NCBI GenBank assembly: GCA_963560005.1
Contig: CAUWNG010000060.1
Location: 1 to 11,324 of the forward strand
Length of the DNA stretch: 11,324 nucleotides
Reading direction: 5' to 3'
DNA from: CAG-273 sp963560005
GTDB taxonomy: Bacteria > Bacillota > Clostridia > TANB77 > CAG-508
The first letter of the stretch is position 1. Each line of letters starts with the position of its first letter. Shown here one piece after another: positions 1-7,027 of this stretch. Under the pieces are notes generated by a model that was not told where the DNA came from, did not search any database, and saw only the letters and a program-made list of their open reading frames with translations. The position numbers and the translations under genes were made by a program.

Positions 1-69
<69 letters not shown>

Positions 70-100
70 ACTTGTTTTTTCTCCTTGCATTTTGTTACAT

Positions 101-225
101 AAATTGGAAAAGAATTAGATTTTGACTAGGAAAACGAATTTGAAATTTATGAGGCGTACTTTGTGTACGTTGATTAAATTTCAAATGAAGTTTGACAACG
201 CCAAAATTTAATTGTTTTTCAATTT
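101..225 (-). ncRNA. Structured 5' leader (long nested hairpin)
   Basis: Three nested inverted repeats share one centre. The outer arms 101-124 and 202-225 pair with three mismatches. The middle arms 138-149 and 175-186 pair perfectly (12 bp). The inner arms 155-159 and 165-169 pair around a TTTGT loop, with two further G-T pairs possible. An asymmetric internal loop (125-137 opposite 187-201) separates outer and middle arms. The outer arm begins only a few bases after the predicted transcription start near 229, and the ribosome binding site lies just downstream (86-81), so on the minus strand this reads as a 5' untranslated leader. I recognise no known riboswitch in it. Alternatively it is a small dispersed inverted-repeat element that happens to lie here. 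Confidence 0.55.
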
Positions 226-235
226 TACTGGTTAA

Positions 236-264
236 ATTTTATATTAACAAGCTTTAATTGTCAA
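236..264 (-). promoter_or_regulatory. Sigma-A promoter of the left-edge gene
   Basis: On the minus strand TTGACA (264-259) is followed after 17 bases by TAAAAT (241-236): a perfect -35 and a 5/6 -10. Initiation is expected near 229, right at the base of the structured leader at 225-101. Confidence 0.7.
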
Positions 265-481
265 TGTTTTTTATAAAGATATTTACTTTTTATACCAATA
301 AGTTATTTTTTATTAAATTTCTTTTTTCGCATTATTAATTTCTCTTAAAGTTATTTTTTTACTTTTAATATTTTCTTTTTTACTATAAATTTTTAAAAAA
401 ATATATCTTTTTTTGAATATTTTTAAAAAAAATTCAAATAATATTAAAAAAATTTCTATTTTTAAGCACTTAGGAGTTTAG
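265..481. other. Divergent AT-rich intergenic region without a gene
   Basis: Extremely AT-rich spacer between the leftward promoter at 236-264 and the rightward promoter at 482-510. I see no open frame with a ribosome binding site. The only structure is an A/T hairpin with arms 412-418 and 432-438, with no U-tract after it on either strand; I assign it no role. Confidence 0.6.
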
Positions 482-510
482 TTGACCTTATGGGTTTCTG
501 TTATTTTAAT
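482..510 (+). promoter_or_regulatory. Sigma-A promoter of the XRE regulator gene
   Basis: TTGACC (482-487), a 17-base spacer, then TTTAAT (505-510); each box matches consensus at 5 of 6 positions. Expected start near 517 gives a short leader to the ATG at 548. Confidence 0.6.
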
Positions 511-547
511 TTATTTCATGTTATAAATTTATATGGAGGGATTTAAT

Positions 548-1123
548 ATGGCATTAGATTATAGTGTTATTGGGCAAAGATTACGAAAGCTTAGGATTGA
601 TAAAAATTTAACTCAAGAGGAGCTCGCTGAACGTTTAGAAGTTTCAATTGCTTTCCTAAGCAGAGTTGAAAGAGGAACATCTCAACTTAATCTAAGAAGA
701 TTAGTGCAACTTTGCGAAATTTTGGGAGTTTCTGAAGGCTTTATTTTAAATGGCTCTTCTGACACTTCTACTCATTACTTAGCTGATGAATTTTCTGCTC
801 TTCTTGCTTCTACAACCCCTGAAAACCAAAAGCTAATTTATAAAATTGCTAAGGTTATTTCTACAGATGAAGAAGATGAAGAATTAGTAAAACCAGAAAG
901 GGATTCTAAGAGAAAGAAAAAGAAAAGAGGCAAAAAGAAAAAAGGTGAAAAAGAATCAAATCCTGAAGAAACTGAAGAAACAAAAGAGATGATTTCAAAT
1001 AATGAATCTGAACTTTTGGATATTGAAAATGATTCTGAACCAGAAGCTGATTTTACAGATATTGCAGAAGATATTTTAAAAGAACCTATTGTAGAAGATG
1101 TTGTACAAGATGACCAAGAATAA
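548..1123 (+). CDS. XRE-family HTH regulator with basic/acidic C-terminal tail
   Basis: A 191-residue protein. Residues about 8-67 form a Cro/CI-type helix-turn-helix domain: a GQRLRKLR first helix, the LTQEELAERLEVS turn-helix, the SRVERG recognition segment and a final LCEILGVS helix. It should therefore bind DNA as a cytoplasmic repressor or activator. Residues about 78-104 look helical and may mediate dimer contacts. The rest is low complexity: a lysine/arginine block at 121-135 followed by a strongly acidic tail to the end. The ATG at 548 is preferred because GGAGGG (535-540) sits seven bases upstream; an in-frame ATG at 533 overlaps that site. Arginine codons are mixed (CGA, CGT, AGA, AGG), unlike pflB where AGA dominates. 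It is monocistronic, with its own promoter and terminator. Target genes cannot be read from the sequence. The domain call is firm, the role is unknown. Confidence 0.9.
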   Translation: MALDYSVIGQRLRKLRIDKNLTQEELAERLEVSIAFLSRVERGTSQLNLRRLVQLCEILGVSEGFILNGSSDTSTHYLADEFSALLASTTPENQKLIYKIAKVISTDEEDEELVKPERDSKRKKKKRGKKKKGEKESNPEETEETKEMISNNESELLDIENDSEPEADFTDIAEDILKEPIVEDVVQDDQE

Positions 1124-1131
1124 TATGTGCC

Positions 1132-1166
1132 AAAACAAGAAATTTGTAAAAATTTCTTGTTTTTTT
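1132..1166 (+). terminator. Intrinsic terminator of the XRE gene
   Basis: A perfect 14-bp stem (1132-1145 with 1150-1163), a GTAA tetraloop and a T run to 1166, nine bases after the stop codon. Confidence 0.85.
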
Positions 1167-1178
1167 AAAAAAAATTTA

Positions 1179-1207
1179 TTGATAATTATTATCATTTATG
1201 ATAATAT
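1179..1207 (+). promoter_or_regulatory. Probable sigma-A promoter of pflB
   Basis: TTGATA (1179-1184), 17 bases, then TAATAT (1202-1207) preceded by TG at 1199-1200 (extended -10 form). The Fur-type box at 1180-1194 covers the -35. A weaker second candidate is TTGCAT (1219-1224) with TATATT (1241-1246), 16-base spacer. Between them lies an inverted repeat, ATGTAG (1212-1217) with CTACAT (1228-1233). Confidence 0.5.
1180..1194. promoter_or_regulatory. Fur-family operator (7-1-7 box) upstream of pflB
   Basis: TGATAATTATTATCA is a perfect 7-1-7 inverted repeat identical in form to the Bacillus Fur box. A third GATAAT unit follows at 1200-1205, so two dimers could bind side by side. The site overlaps the -35 of the predicted pflB promoter, the position expected for a repressor. 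Fur, PerR and Zur boxes are similar, so the exact regulator is inferred. Confidence 0.65.
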
Positions 1208-1258
1208 TAATATGTAGGTTGCATAATCTACATTACTATTTATATTAAGGATAATTAT

Positions 1259-1282
1259 GTTTGAAAAATATATTTTTCAAAC
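1259..1282. repeat. 24-nt perfect palindrome in the pflB leader
   Basis: The stretch is its own reverse complement over all 24 bases (GTTTGAAAAA at its left end, centre TATA). It lies between the upstream ATG at 1257 and the preferred pflB start at 1317. It could be an operator for a dimeric redox regulator or an mRNA hairpin; I cannot match it to a specific consensus. Confidence 0.6.
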
Positions 1283-1316
1283 TAATTTATGCCTAAAGAA
1301 AGGAATGATTTTTTAT

Positions 1317-3560
1317 ATGAATTTTAAACAATGGGAAGGATTTAATTATCAAGGTGAATGGACCAAGGAAATAGATGTTAGAGGTTTTATTCAAGCTAAT
1401 TACACTCCTTATGAGGGAGATGACAAATTTTTAGCAAAACCAACAGAAAAAACTCAAAAACTATGGAATGAAGTTTTAGAGCTTTATAAAAAAGAAAGAG
1501 ATAATAATGGAGTTCTTGATGTTGATACTAAAACTCCATCTGGAATAAATGCTTATGCTCCTGGTTATATTAATAAAGATTTAGAAGAAATAGTAGGTTT
1601 ACAAACTGATGCTCCTTTAAAAAGAGCAATAATGCCAAATGGTGGTATTAGAATTGTAGAAAAATCTTGTGAAAGTTATGGTTATAAAGTAGATCCAGAA
1701 ATAGAATATATTTATCATAATTTAAGAAAAACTCATAATGATGGTGTTTTTTCTGTATATACTCCAGACATAAGAGCAGCTAGAAGTTCACATTTACTTA
1801 CTGGACTTCCAGATGGTTATGGACGTGGAAGAATAATTGGAGATTATAGAAGAGTTGCACTTTATGGTGTTGATGCTCTAATAGCAGAGAAAAATGAAGA
1901 ATTAAATATTTTAGACACTGATGAAATGACAGATGAAATTATTAATCAAAGAGAAGAAATAAATTCACAAATTGTTGCATTAAACGAATTAAAAGAAATG
2001 GCAAAGTCTTATGGTTTTGATATTTCTGTACCTGCTTCTAATGCTAAGGAAGCTTTTCAATGGTTATATTTTGGTTATTTAGGAGCTATAAAAGACCAAA
2101 ATGGTGCTGCAATGAGCTTAGGTAGAACTTCTACTTTCTTAGATATATATATTGAAAGAGATTTAAAAAATGGAACTTTAACAGAAGAATTAGCACAAGA
2201 ATTAATGGATCAATTTGTAATGAAATTAAGATTGGTACGTTTCTTAAGAGCTCCTGAATATAATTCTCTATTTAGTGGAGATCCAGTTTGGGTTACAGAA
2301 AGTATTGGTGGTATGGGAATTGATGGTAGAACTTTAGTAACCAAAAGCTCTTTCAGAGTATTACACACATTAGTAAATTTAGGACCTGCTCCTGAACCAA
2401 ATTTAACTGTTCTTTGGTCAAAAAATTTACCTCAAGCTTTCAAAAATTTCTGCTCAGATATTTCTATAAAAACTTCATCTATTCAATATGAAAATGATGA
2501 TTTAATGAGAATAACTTTAGGAGATGACTATGGTATAGCTTGTTGCGTTTCTGCTATGAAAATTGGTAAACAAATGCAATTCTTTGGTGCTAGAGCTAAC
2601 CTTGCTAAAACATTATTATATGCAATTAATGGTGGTAGAGACGAAAAATCAGGTAAACAAATCACTCCAAAATTTGCACCTATTACTTCAGAATACTTAA
2701 ATTATGATGAAGTAGTTGAAAAATTTGATAACATGATGGAATATGTTGCAAAAATATATATTAAAGCATTAAATATGATTCATTATATGCATGATAAATA
2801 CTCTTATGAAGCTTTAGAAATGGCTTTACATGATAAAGAAAGAGATATTTTAAGAACAATGGCATGTGGTATAGCTGGTCTTTCTGTTGCAGCAGATTCA
2901 TTATCAGCAATAAAATATGCTAAAGTTAAAGTAATTAGAGATGAAACAGGCTTAGCAGTTGATTATCAAGTAGAAGGTGATTTCCCTAAATATGGAAATG
3001 ATGATGACAGAGTTGATGATATAGCTGTTAATATTGTAAAAAGTTTTATGAAAAAACTTGAAAAACATCACACTTATAGAAATTCAAGAGCTACACTTTC
3101 TGTTTTAACAATAACTTCAAATGTTGTTTATGGAAAAAATACAGGAAATACACCGGATGGAAGAAGAGATGGAGAACCATTTGGCCCAGGTGCAAATCCA
3201 TTACATGGTAGAGATACTAATGGTGCATTAGCAGTTATGAATACTATAGCAAAATTGCCTTATGAATATTCAGAAGATGGTATTTCTTATACATTCTCTA
3301 TTACACCTTCTACTCTTGGAAAAGATGAAGAATCTAAAGTTAACAACTTATCAAATATGTTAGATGGTTTCTTTACTCAAACAGGTCACCATATAAATGT
3401 AAACGTATTTGACAGAAGCTTATTATTAGATGCTATGGAACATCCAGAAAATTACCCACAACTTACAATTCGTGTTTCTGGATATGCAGTTAACTTTGTA
3501 AAATTAACAAGAGAACAACAATTAGATGTTATTAATAGAACAATTCATGAAAGAATATAA
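1317..3560 (+). CDS. pflB: Formate C-acetyltransferase (pyruvate formate-lyase)
   Basis: Cytoplasmic glycyl-radical enzyme that converts pyruvate and CoA to acetyl-CoA and formate in fermentation. The 747-residue product has the adjacent catalytic cysteines C409-C410 in the IACCVSAMKIG segment and the glycyl-radical loop RVSGYAVNF near the end, with G722 as the radical residue. The PFL domain fills most of the chain and the glycine-radical domain the last roughly 120 residues, including NTPDGRR and GANPLHGRD. Length matches clostridial PFL. Start choice: an in-frame ATG at 1257 with AAGGA at 1247-1251 would add 20 residues that the family normally lacks and that lie over a perfect palindrome. 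The ATG at 1317 gives the usual MNFKQWEGF beginning and has AAGGA at 1300-1304, the same arrangement (AAGGAATGAT followed by T-rich spacer) seen before pflA. pflA follows 107 bases downstream. A Fur-type box upstream suggests metal-dependent control. Confidence 0.97.
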   Translation: MNFKQWEGFNYQGEWTKEIDVRGFIQANYTPYEGDDKFLAKPTEKTQKLWNEVLELYKKERDNNGVLDVDTKTPSGINAYAPGYINKDLEEIVGLQTDAPLKRAIMPNGGIRIVEKSCESYGYKVDPEIEYIYHNLRKTHNDGVFSVYTPDIRAARSSHLLTGLPDGYGRGRIIGDYRRVALYGVDALIAEKNEELNILDTDEMTDEIINQREEINSQIVALNELKEMAKSYGFDISVPASNAKEAFQWLYFGYLGAIKDQNGAAMSLGRTSTFLDIYIERDLKNGTLTEELAQELMDQFVMKLRLVRFLRAPEYNSLFSGDPVWVTESIGGMGIDGRTLVTKSSFRVLHTLVNLGPAPEPNLTVLWSKNLPQAFKNFCSDISIKTSSIQYENDDLMRITLGDDYGIACCVSAMKIGKQMQFFGARANLAKTLLYAINGGRDEKSGKQITPKFAPITSEYLNYDEVVEKFDNMMEYVAKIYIKALNMIHYMHDKYSYEALEMALHDKERDILRTMACGIAGLSVAADSLSAIKYAKVKVIRDETGLAVDYQVEGDFPKYGNDDDRVDDIAVNIVKSFMKKLEKHHTYRNSRATLSVLTITSNVVYGKNTGNTPDGRRDGEPFGPGANPLHGRDTNGALAVMNTIAKLPYEYSEDGISYTFSITPSTLGKDEESKVNNLSNMLDGFFTQTGHHINVNVFDRSLLLDAMEHPENYPQLTIRVSGYAVNFVKLTREQQLDVINRTIHERI

Positions 3561-3591
3561 TATGTATTTTTTTATACAATAATATTTATTT

Positions 3592-3644
3592 TAAATTTGC
3601 AACAAATTATTAATGAATAATTCATTGTATTTGTTGCAAATTTA
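3592..3644 (+). terminator. Large hairpin between pflB and pflA
   Basis: A perfect 16-bp stem (3592-3607 with 3629-3644) encloses a second stem (3612-3617 with 3621-3626, loop TAA), followed by a T-rich stretch (TATTTTT, to 3649). It can act as a leaky terminator or as a 3' stabiliser of the pflB message, lowering pflA output relative to pflB. No separate pflA promoter is evident. Confidence 0.6.
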
Positions 3645-3667
3645 TTTTTGAAAGGAATGATAATTTT

Positions 3668-4393
3668 ATGGAACAAGATATAACAGCAAAAATACATTCT
3701 TTTGAATCTTTTGGTACTGTAGATGGTCCTGGCATTAGATTTGTCATATTTATGCAGGGTTGTTCTTTAAAATGTAAATATTGCCATAATAGAGATACTT
3801 GGGATATATGTGGTGGCATGAAATATACTTTAAAAGAAGTTTTATATAAAATTAAAAGATATATAAATTACTTTATGCCAAGTGGTGGTGGAGTTACTGT
3901 TAGTGGCGGTGAACCTTTATTGCAAATTAATTTTTTAATTGAATTATTTAAAGAGTTAAAAAAATTAGGTATTCATACTGCTATAGATACTTCTGGAAAT
4001 TTTGAAATTACTGATAAAGTAAAAGAAATAATAAATTTGACAGATTTATTTTTATTAGACATTAAATGTATAAATGATGATATTTGCAAAGATTTAGTTG
4101 GTGTTTCTAACAAAAAAGAATTAGCCTTTGCACAATATTTAAGTGAACATGGCAAAGATATGTGGATAAGACAAGTTCTTGTTCCTGGCTATACAGATAA
4201 CGAGAATGATTTAAAAAAACTAAAAGAATTTATTTCTAGTTTAAAAACTGTTAAGAAATTAGAACTTCTACCCTATCATGATATTGGTAGATTTAAATGG
4301 GAACAATTAGGTTTTGACTATCCTTTAACAGATGTTAAACCTGCTACCCTTGAAGATGTAAAAAGAGCTAAAGAAATTTTAGGTATAGAATAA
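3668..4393 (+). CDS. pflA: Pyruvate formate-lyase activating enzyme (radical SAM)
   Basis: Radical S-adenosylmethionine enzyme that abstracts hydrogen from the glycine of PflB to generate the active radical. The product has 241 residues, close to the family norm of about 240-250. The 4Fe-4S cluster motif CX3CX2C is C32, C36, C39 within GCSLKCKYCHN; the SAM-binding GGEP motif is at 80-83 (VTVSGGEPL); the N-terminal SFGTVDGPGIRF is typical of PFL activases. The ATG at 3668 has AAAGGA at 3651-3656, an 11-base spacing like that of pflB. Being an iron-sulfur protein, it gives a simple reason for iron-responsive control of the pair. It is followed at once by a terminator shared with the converging permease gene. 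Confidence 0.96.
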   Translation: MEQDITAKIHSFESFGTVDGPGIRFVIFMQGCSLKCKYCHNRDTWDICGGMKYTLKEVLYKIKRYINYFMPSGGGVTVSGGEPLLQINFLIELFKELKKLGIHTAIDTSGNFEITDKVKEIINLTDLFLLDIKCINDDICKDLVGVSNKKELAFAQYLSEHGKDMWIRQVLVPGYTDNENDLKKLKEFISSLKTVKKLELLPYHDIGRFKWEQLGFDYPLTDVKPATLEDVKRAKEILGIE

Positions 4394-4419
4394 ATAACAA
4401 TCTTATTTTATATATTTTT

Positions 4420-4449
4420 AAAGAGTTATTTTTCAATAACTCTTTATTG
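4420..4449 (+). terminator. Terminator between converging pflA and permease genes
   Basis: A perfect 10-bp stem (4420-4429 with 4436-4445), six-base loop, then ATTGTTTT on the + strand. The stop codon of the leftward permease gene (4446-4444) lies within the right arm. The T-rich side favours termination of pflA; a role for the other strand is weaker because no U run follows there. Confidence 0.65.
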
Positions 4450-5286
4450 TTTTGCAATTTTCTTTAATCCAAATGTTATAAAATAAATTATTCCTAATAT
4501 AATTACTATCATTGGTCCAGTTGGAATATTACAATAATATGACAATATTAATCCCACAATACCAGAGAATATAGAAAATATTACAGAAAACAAATGATAA
4601 CTTCTCATATTGTTACTTATATTTCTACTTGCAGCTGCTGGTAATATTAATAATGAATTAATTAATAATATTCCTACCCATCTTATTGAAATCATTACTA
4701 TTACAGCAATTAATATAACAAAAATGTTATCTATTAATTTTATATTTACTCCTCTACTTTTAGCAATTGACTTATTAATACTTATAATATTTAATTTATT
4801 AAACATAAAATACCAAAATAAGATTACTCCTATAAAAGCAATTAATAAATACAAAATTTCTGAGTTTGTAATACTTAATATATCTCCAACTAAATAACTT
4901 GAATATTTATTAAAGTCTCCACTTTGTGCTAAAATTGCCAAACCAATTGCAATTGCTATAGATGAAAATACACTTATTATTGTGTCTGCACCATAAGATG
5001 TTTTATTTTTTACATAATTTAATAATAAAGCAAATCCAATAGCAAATATTATCATTGAAATATTTATATTAAAAGCTCCAAAAAGCACTCCTATAGCAAT
5101 TCCAGTTAATGCAGAATGTCCCAATGCATCTGAAAAAAAAGCCATTTTATTATTTACTACCATTGTTCCTAATATAGCAAAAATAGGCGAAATTAAAATA
5201 ATAGCTAAAAAAGCATTTTTCATAAATGCATAATCCATAAATTCAAAAGGTATAATTGTTTCTAATATATTATAAATTCCTTCCAT
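4444..5286 (-). CDS. znuB: Zinc/manganese-type ABC transporter permease (ABC-3 family)
   Basis: Integral membrane subunit of a metal-ion importer. The 280-residue protein has about eight or nine hydrophobic segments (roughly 22-42, 56-72, 75-92, 102-122, 142-161, 186-199, 202-217, 231-252, 258-273). It carries the hallmark FFSDALGHSALTG at 50-62 and NSLLILPAAASRN at 210-222, and ends with PTGPM and a short basic tail. GGAG lies about nine bases before the ATG. It is the last gene of the three-gene unit, 23 bases after the ATPase gene. Family membership is clear; zinc over manganese is inferred from the partner genes, and the symbol should be read as family-level. Confidence 0.9.
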   Translation of the reverse strand: MEGIYNILETIIPFEFMDYAFMKNAFLAIILISPIFAILGTMVVNNKMAFFSDALGHSALTGIAIGVLFGAFNINISMIIFAIGFALLLNYVKNKTSYGADTIISVFSSIAIAIGLAILAQSGDFNKYSSYLVGDILSITNSEILYLLIAFIGVILFWYFMFNKLNIISINKSIAKSRGVNIKLIDNIFVILIAVIVMISIRWVGILLINSLLILPAAASRNISNNMRSYHLFSVIFSIFSGIVGLILSYYCNIPTGPMIVIILGIIYFITFGLKKIAKQ

Positions 5287-5309
5287 AATCTAATTCTCCA
5301 AACCTATTT

Positions 5310-6020
5310 TTAAATTCTAAACTTCCGAAATACTTCATTAGGTGTTCCTTCTTTTACTACTTCCTTGTCTAATAATATAACTTTATCTGCATATTTTTTT
5401 ACCAATTCTAAATCATGAGATACTAATATTATAGACATATCATATTGTGTTTTTAAAGTATTTACAATTTTATAAAAATCTTTAATTCCATTTTTATCAA
5501 TTCCAGATACTGGTTCATCTAATATTAATAAATTTGGAGCTGGCTTAGTAGCTATAGCAAGTAATACCCTTTGTAGCTCCCCTCCAGATAAATCACCTAT
5601 TCCCTTATTTATTAAGTAATCTACTCCAAAAATTTTTAAATGTTCTTTAATTTCATTATATGTTTTAATATCTTTTTTTAAATAAACAGGCACATTACTA
5701 ATGCATGATGCAAACATATCATAAACAGTAGTAGGCATATTTTTTTCTACATTAATAGTTTGTGGAACATAACCTATTTTGATTTTTTTAGTTAATTTAG
5801 ATTTAATATCCATAAAAGTTATAGTTCCAGTATGTTCTACTTCTCCTAATATTGCTTTTAATAATGTAGATTTACCAGCCCCATTCTTTCCAATAATTAC
5901 TGTAAGTTCTCCACAATGAATATGTATATTTACATTTTTTAATACTTGTTCTTTTCCATATTTAACACTAATATTACTAATTTTGGTACAATGTAAACCA
6001 CAGGCATTACTTTCTTTCAT
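5310..6020 (-). CDS. znuC: Metal-ion ABC transporter ATP-binding protein
   Basis: ATPase subunit of the importer, acting on the cytoplasmic face of the membrane. The 236-residue protein has Walker A GKNGAGKST at 44-52, Q-loop Q87, signature LSGGELQ at 144-150, Walker B LLILDEP at 164-170 and switch histidine H202. Near the N-terminus it has an unusual set of possible metal ligands: C7, H10 and C11 (ACGLHC), and H33, H35 and C36 just before Walker A. I recall CGLHC-like starts in clostridial members of this subfamily, so this may be a lineage trait and not a local oddity. GAGGG sits seven bases before the ATG. The gap to the upstream binding-protein gene is only 14 bases, consistent with one transcript. 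Confidence 0.93.
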   Translation of the reverse strand: MKESNACGLHCTKISNISVKYGKEQVLKNVNIHIHCGELTVIIGKNGAGKSTLLKAILGEVEHTGTITFMDIKSKLTKKIKIGYVPQTINVEKNMPTTVYDMFASCISNVPVYLKKDIKTYNEIKEHLKIFGVDYLINKGIGDLSGGELQRVLLAIATKPAPNLLILDEPVSGIDKNGIKDFYKIVNTLKTQYDMSIILVSHDLELVKKYADKVILLDKEVVKEGTPNEVFRKFRI

Positions 6021-6034
6021 GGTTTATCCCTCTC

Positions 6035-6922
6035 TTATTTTATTTTCTTTAAAATTTGCAAATTTTCATTCATTATATCTATATATGAATCTTTATTCTC
6101 TTCTCCATTTATAGCTGAATTTAATTTACATATTTGAGCACCTGTCTCTTTAGCTATTGTCTCTGCATTCTTTAAATTGTCATTTATATCTACTATAATA
6201 ATATTTACATTATCTGCTTTCATTTCATTAATAACATCTTTCAATTTATCTGCTGATAATGTACTTTCATTATGATCTGTTTTAATTGTTATCAGCTCTA
6301 ATCCTATATCTCTAGCAAAATATTCAAATGCTTCGTTTAAACATACAGCCTTTTTTCCTTTTACTTCTTGCAACTTTTTGTAATCTGCTTTTATAGTTTC
6401 TAATTTATTTATATATTTCTCTGTATTACTTTTATATATTTCCATATTTTCTGGATTATTTTCTATTAATGCATTTGATATTTCTTGTACTTGTTTTATA
6501 TTATTATCAATACTTGTCCACAAATGTGGATTAACAATTCCGTCATCTTCTATTTTTTCTACAATGTTTACACTAGTATCTATTATTTTTAATTTACTAT
6601 AAGTATTTAACAATTTATCTATAAAATTTTCTAATCCTAAGCCATTTTGTATAAATATATCTGCATTTTCTATTTTTTTCATATCTGTAGTTGTTAATGT
6701 ATAATCATGCAAACAACCAACGTTTTTATCTGCCATATTCAATACTTCAATGTTATTCGCTCCATCTGTAATATTCATTGTCATTATATATATTGGATAA
6801 AATGATGTTAAAATTGTATATTTCGAATTTTGATTATCTTCCTTTTTATTAATATTAGCCAATAAAAAAATCGCAAATATTAATACTATTATTAATATTA
6901 TTATAAAAATCTTTTTCTTCAA
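6035..6922 (-). CDS. znuA: Metal-ion ABC transporter substrate-binding protein, membrane anchored
   Basis: Extracytoplasmic binding protein of the ZnuA/TroA cluster that hands a divalent metal to the permease. The start is read as TTG at 6922 because GGAGGAG (6935-6929) sits six bases upstream; an in-frame TTG at 6937 would overlap that site. This gives 295 residues. Residues 2-4 are lysines, 5-22 form one hydrophobic helix, and no cysteine follows until C70, so there is no lipobox and the helix probably serves as an uncleaved anchor. Expected ligands H72 (CLHDY) and H133 (NPHLW) are present. In the third ligand position, where relatives have His in an HEAF or HDAF motif, this protein reads NEAF (N196); H217 in the DHNEST segment might substitute. 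Metal specificity is therefore uncertain. It is first in the operon, behind a promoter at 6945-6973. Confidence 0.88.
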   Translation of the reverse strand: MKKKIFIIILIIVLIFAIFLLANINKKEDNQNSKYTILTSFYPIYIMTMNITDGANNIEVLNMADKNVGCLHDYTLTTTDMKKIENADIFIQNGLGLENFIDKLLNTYSKLKIIDTSVNIVEKIEDDGIVNPHLWTSIDNNIKQVQEISNALIENNPENMEIYKSNTEKYINKLETIKADYKKLQEVKGKKAVCLNEAFEYFARDIGLELITIKTDHNESTLSADKLKDVINEMKADNVNIIIVDINDNLKNAETIAKETGAQICKLNSAINGEENKDSYIDIMNENLQILKKIK

Positions 6923-6944
6923 TTTTCTCTCCTCCAATTATTAT

Positions 6945-6973
6945 ATAATACCATTATTTTCTTATTATTTCAA
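6945..6973 (-). promoter_or_regulatory. Sigma-A promoter of the metal importer operon
   Basis: On the minus strand TTGAAA (6973-6968), 17 bases, then TATTAT (6950-6945), each 5/6 to consensus. Expected start near 6938, just before the GGAGGAG site, so the leader is very short. I see no convincing Zur or AdcR operator; only a 10-bp palindrome ATTATATAAT overlaps the -10. Confidence 0.65.
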
Positions 6974-7027
6974 GATTTACTTAAATTTTCCACTCATACT
7001 AACATATAATATACGAGGAATAAAGTT

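Noticed and set aside
405..445. A/T hairpin as a terminator in the left intergenic region
   Set aside because: No U run follows the stem on either strand and no gene ends nearby.
533..547. Upstream ATG as start of the XRE gene
   Set aside because: It overlaps the GGAGGG ribosome binding site that is ideally spaced for the ATG at 548.
3622..3819. Open frame on the minus strand over the pflA start
   Set aside because: It lies antisense to the conserved radical SAM start region, spans the intercistronic hairpin and has no ribosome binding site.
3973..4155. Open frame on the minus strand inside pflA
   Set aside because: Fully antisense to a well-conserved gene and without start signals.
4610..4897. 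Open frame on the + strand inside the permease gene
   Set aside because: Antisense shadow of a hydrophobic, AT-rich gene; no ribosome binding site and no recognisable domain.
6941..6950. Palindrome ATTATATAAT over the importer -10 as a Zur operator
   Set aside because: It lacks the longer inverted repeat of known Zur or AdcR sites and is easily produced by AT-rich promoter sequence.
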